Source: Vanessa cardui
Lineage: Eukaryota > Arthropoda > Insecta > Lepidoptera > Nymphalidae
Direction of reading: 5' to 3'
Length of the DNA: 64,000 bases
NCBI RefSeq assembly: GCF_905220365.1
Contig: NC_061126.1
Span: forward strand, 12,028,001 to 12,092,000
The notes under the pieces were generated by a model that did not search any database, was not told where the DNA came from, and saw nothing but the letters and a program-made list of their open reading frames with translations. The position numbers were made by a program, and so were the translations under genes. The first letter of the stretch is position 1. Each line of letters begins with the position of its first letter. Of this stretch, positions 60,718-64,000 are shown one piece after another.

Positions 60718-60910
60718 TTCTATAAGAACGGTTAAAATATAAAATTACTTTGAATAATTAATATCTGTCTCTACAAATCCGTTGAGCAATATTGCTTGTC
60801 AAAATCTATAAATACTCACTCCGGTTTGAATTTACCTTTTCCCGTTTTCCGTTGTGAATTTATATACAGAGAATTATATGTTATGTGATTAATTTATCTG
60901 TTATATATTA

Positions 60911-62189
60911 AGTTGGGGAAAAAGTCTTTTCGCATGTAGTATGTATGAACTTGTAATAAAAACTTTTTGGCTATACCATTTGTATCTGGCTGGTTTTGGT
61001 ATCATTAAAAAGTTTTAATTTTAAAGAAGGCACTTCCAAATTCAAATTAGGAATTTGTGTGATTTTCATTTGTTTTTGTTGTTGTTAAAATGAGTGAATC
61101 TAAAGAAGAAATTCGATACATTTTAAAATTTTACTATAAAAAAGGTAAAAATGCAACTCAAGCCGCGAAAAAAATTTGTGATGTTTATGGACCTAATGCA
61201 GTATCTGTGAGAGTAGCGCAAGTTTGGTTTAAGCGTTTTCAAGCCGGAAATTTTGATATCAAAGATGCATCTCGCTCTGGTCGCCCTGTTACGGACAAAA
61301 TTGATGCCATTTTTGAAAAAGTTGAGCAAGATCGGCATGTTAGTAGTTACGATGTAGCTGAAGAACTGGCACCTGACCACAAAATGGTTTTGACTCATTT
61401 GAATAAAGCTGGGTACACAAATAAGCTCGATGTATGGGTGCCTCATGAACTCACTGAAAGAAACCTAATGAACCGTGTACTCATTTGTGATTCTTTATTA
61501 CGACGTAATGAAACCGAACCATTTTTGAAGAAGCTGATAACTGGTGATGAAAAGTGGATCACATACGACAAAAACGTGCGAAAAAGATCGTGGTCAAAGG
61601 CCGGTCAAGCTTCACAGACTGTGGCAATACCCGGATTAACTCGCAACAAGGTAATGCTGTGTGTATGGTGGGATTCGAAGGCCATCATTAATTATGAGTT
61701 GTTACCGCCCGGCAGGACCATCGATTCAGAACTGTATTGCGAACAATTGATGAGATTGAAGCAAGAAATTGAGAGAAAGCGGCCAGAATTGATCAACAGA
61801 AGGGGTGTGGTTTTTCACCATGACAACGCTAGACCTCACACATTTTTAGCCACTCAACAAAAATTACGAGAGTTTGGCTGGGAGGTATTAATGCATCCGC
61901 CGTATAGTCCTGACCTTGCACCTTCAGATTTTCATCTGTTTCGGTCTCTGCAGAATTCCTCAGGCAGTGTCAGGTTAACATCACGAGAGGACTGCCAATA
62001 CCACTTGTCGCAGTTTTTCGATCAGAAGCCCCAAAATTTTTACAGCAATGAGATCATGTCACTACCAACAAGATGGCAAAAAGTTATGGAACAAAATGGC
62101 ACCTACATACTTTAGTCAAATGTAAATAAACTATAAAAAAAAACTTTTTGAATTTTCATATAAAATACGAAGAAACTTTTTCCCCAACC
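60911..62189 (+). mobile_element. complete mariner element with terminal inverted repeats
   Basis: The left end starts AGTTGGGGAAAAAGTCTTTT. The right end, read on the minus strand, starts GGTTGGGGAAAAAGTTTCTT. The two match over about 26 bp with roughly four differences. Each end abuts a TA (60909-60910 and 62190-62191), the expected target duplication. Total length is 1279 bp, typical of full-length mariner. The transposase ORF sits between a 179-bp left and a 74-bp right untranslated region. Confidence 0.95.
61090..62115 (+). CDS. mariner-family transposase, intact ORF
   Basis: This 341-residue protein is a mariner (Tc1/mariner, IS630 superfamily) transposase, which cuts and pastes its own element at TA dinucleotides in the nucleus. 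Residues 1-55 form the first helix-turn-helix region, followed by a GRP linker motif at 64-66 and a second helix-turn-helix at about 84-112. WVPHEL lies at 116-121. The catalytic triad is visible as D153 (in TGDEKW), D245 (in HHDNARPH) and D280 (in YSPDLAPSD). Thirty-four residues separate the last two, which is the DD34D signature of mariner. Length is normal for the family (about 340-350). The ATG at 61090 is chosen because it gives the expected N-terminus and follows a 179-bp leader inside the element. There is no frameshift or internal stop. The WVPHEL block and terminal repeat resemble cecropia-subfamily mariners such as Hsmar1, but that subfamily call is from memory. A polyadenylation-like AATAAA lies at 62125-62130. 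Activity is not proven. Confidence 0.96.
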   Translation: MSESKEEIRYILKFYYKKGKNATQAAKKICDVYGPNAVSVRVAQVWFKRFQAGNFDIKDASRSGRPVTDKIDAIFEKVEQDRHVSSYDVAEELAPDHKMVLTHLNKAGYTNKLDVWVPHELTERNLMNRVLICDSLLRRNETEPFLKKLITGDEKWITYDKNVRKRSWSKAGQASQTVAIPGLTRNKVMLCVWWDSKAIINYELLPPGRTIDSELYCEQLMRLKQEIERKRPELINRRGVVFHHDNARPHTFLATQQKLREFGWEVLMHPPYSPDLAPSDFHLFRSLQNSSGSVRLTSREDCQYHLSQFFDQKPQNFYSNEIMSLPTRWQKVMEQNGTYIL

Positions 62190-63571
62190 TATTATATTAG
62201 TTCAGTGAGAATTGGATTACATCCCTTTTTACTCTCACTAAAATTAATTATTTATTAAATTGTAACAACTTAGTAAATTGCAATAAAGAATATTCTTAAA
62301 TTCTCTGTACTTGGGGTCTTCAAAATGAAACCAAAATAATTTTTTTTTCAGCAGCTTCTTATAACGAATAGGACAAAAATCGGCTGAGGCTATTAATATA
62401 AGATTACAGTCACAGTAATTTTGACGTATCAACAAAATGGCGCATTGTCTAGCACTAGCAGAGATAAGAACAACGGTTACTCCTATACATATTTAAAAAA
62501 AGTCAAAATATATTAGATGTTAATTGGTTCGAAATGTAGATTCTTGAAATATTTCCAAATGAAAGCTTTTAATGTGAATTTTTGTCGCTATATTTATTTA
62601 TATACCTTCATTTTTACTATGACGACAGTTATATAATATCTACCGACTAATATGAACACATATTAAATATTAATAAAAATTAAGTTGTATATTTAAAAAT
62701 ATCCTACATTAATTAAAAAAAAAAAAAGAAACTAATAACGATATCAAACTTGCTTTGCGTTGAGGATAAAACTTATATGACGCTTTTACACCTCATGACC
62801 TCTCCCCTCTTTCTGTTCCCTAGTCAAGGACATGTAAATTATACTAGTAGCATTGCTATACATATTTTTATAATAAAAAGAAAAATATATTCATACTATA
62901 CATGAAACTCTATGCTTTTATTTATATTATTCCATATATATTTATAAGACACTGGCTAGATCCTAGCTAGATGTATTCCCAATTATGTATTGAGTATTTG
63001 ACGAATGATTTATTAATTGGAAAAAGATATTCGTATTACTGTTACTTGAACCTATACCAGTACGCAACTATATATAGATTCAGCCAATAAAGAGCAGTAC
63101 CAGATATAGACATGAAATGCAATATATTAAGGGTTAAAAAACCACTCGATCGTAAAAGCCTTTCGCCGTCGAGTGTTGTAATTACTTTAAAGTCGCCCAT
63201 TAACAGGATTCTTGCTTTAGACCCAGTTTATTTACAGACGCCATGGAAAGGAATTTAGTTGAATACTTGATCTGGTATCGGATGTCCGTATTTGTTTAAA
63301 TACAAACTTATCTGAGGTAATATTATACGGCTTCATTGATACATTTATTTAAACGAAATATTAGCAATATATGGTGCAAACTTATTAGAAGCAACAAGTA
63401 GATAACGATAAATCTGTATATCTTGTATATTTAATGTGTTTATTCAGATTTCTACTTAATAAAAAAAAAAAGAAATATTACGAATTATTTACAAAAACAA
63501 TCAGATTTTTTAGAAATCAAAATATTATTTTTAAAATATGAAAAAATAATGAAATCAATAATAGTATTTTA
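62190..63571. other. 1.4-kb AT-rich stretch, nothing recognised
   Basis: No coding or repeat signal found downstream of the mariner until the foldback element begins. Confidence 0.35.
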
Positions 63572-64000
63572 ATAACAAAAAAATTTAACAAAAAGAAAAA
63601 CCGACTTCAAACAAAACACTATTTGAAAACAAATGAATATGCACGAAAAAGTAATAAAAATAATTGCGTATTCAACATACTTTTTAGAGTCTTCCTAAGT
63701 TAAATGAAATGAAAAATATTAGACTACTTAAAAGTCGATTAACGATTATATCATGTAGTTATAATTATTGTTATATTTGGAGCCGGTGTCAGCCACGGTG
63801 CCCTTGCCCCAACAATCAAAAGAAAGAAGCGATACGAGCCCCTTGATTGATCCAGTATATTTTGTGTAAAAGGTAATTTGTAAAAAACATATTTGTTAAA
63901 GTATTCTCGTATTGTTTTTTGATAGATATACTGTAGGGTTTTATTGGCTGACACCGACTCCAAATATAACAATAATTATAACTACATGATATAATCGTTA
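63572..64000 (-). mobile_element. foldback element K, second copy, cut by window end
   Basis: The left arm starts AAATTTAACAAAAAGAAAAA then CCGACTTCAAAC. The centre, 63798-63944, is the reverse of 30847-30996 with only two differences. The second arm begins at 63945 and runs off the window. The 73-codon minus-strand ORF at 63751-63972 spans centre and arms; in the 30.8-kb copy a one-base insertion breaks that frame, so it is not treated as a gene. Confidence 0.93.

Noticed and set aside
61123..61446. 107-codon minus-strand ORF
   Set aside because: It is a shadow of the mariner transposase.
63751..63972. Small gene on the minus strand
   Set aside because: The frame spans the centre and arms of foldback element K; the other copy (30.8 kb) carries a frame-breaking base, and the arms are noncoding inverted repeats.

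Overview
The window looks like AT-rich, gene-poor nuclear DNA from a moth or butterfly (Lepidoptera, probably Ditrysia). The organism is inferred from repeat content: several copies each of tRNA-derived SINEs, RTE- and CR1/Jockey-like LINE 3' ends and small TA-flanked DNA elements, of kinds I know from butterfly and moth genomes. No database was consulted. I found no host protein-coding exon, no rRNA and no functional tRNA. The only intact coding sequence is a mariner transposase at 61090-62115. The stretch is best read as a long intron or an intergenic desert.

Layout. 1-10 kb: degraded SINEs, a recurrent ~260-bp repeat (family B), two copies of repeat C, and a striking cluster of perfect hairpins at 5.0-5.1 kb and 6.3 kb. 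10-24 kb: a LINE 3' end with a recognisable reverse-transcriptase C-terminus (12.6-12.9 kb), SINEs, and a clean 154-bp RTE insertion with an 11-bp target-site duplication (23.3 kb). 24-40 kb: a candidate MITE (26.2 kb), a 1.7-kb composite element that carries a nested repeat C and ends in a long inverted repeat (29.5-31.2 kb), a deletion derivative of the same family (39.2 kb), and several low-copy dispersed repeats. 40-58 kb: the densest SINE field, with two copies still bearing target-site duplications, plus a TA-flanked MITE (48.8 kb). 58-64 kb: a tRNA-like SINE, a second copy of the MITE, the mariner element with both terminal repeats (60911-62189), and a second foldback copy cut by the window end (63572-64000).

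Repeat families are named locally. A: tRNA-derived SINE, GATGGCCCAGTGG head. A2: tRNA-derived SINE, GGTTCGATTCCC box. A3: third tRNA-like repeat. B: ~260-bp repeat. C: repeat beginning GACCCGCCCCGGC. D: LINE 3' end. F, G, I: two-copy dispersed repeats. H: repeat with an ATTATAAATG end. J: TA-flanked MITE. K: element with GAAGTCGG ends. Nothing forms a pathway or operon. The interest lies in mobile-element biology and in the inverted-repeat events. Gaps shorter than about 700 bp that are not listed hold AT-rich sequence in which I see nothing.
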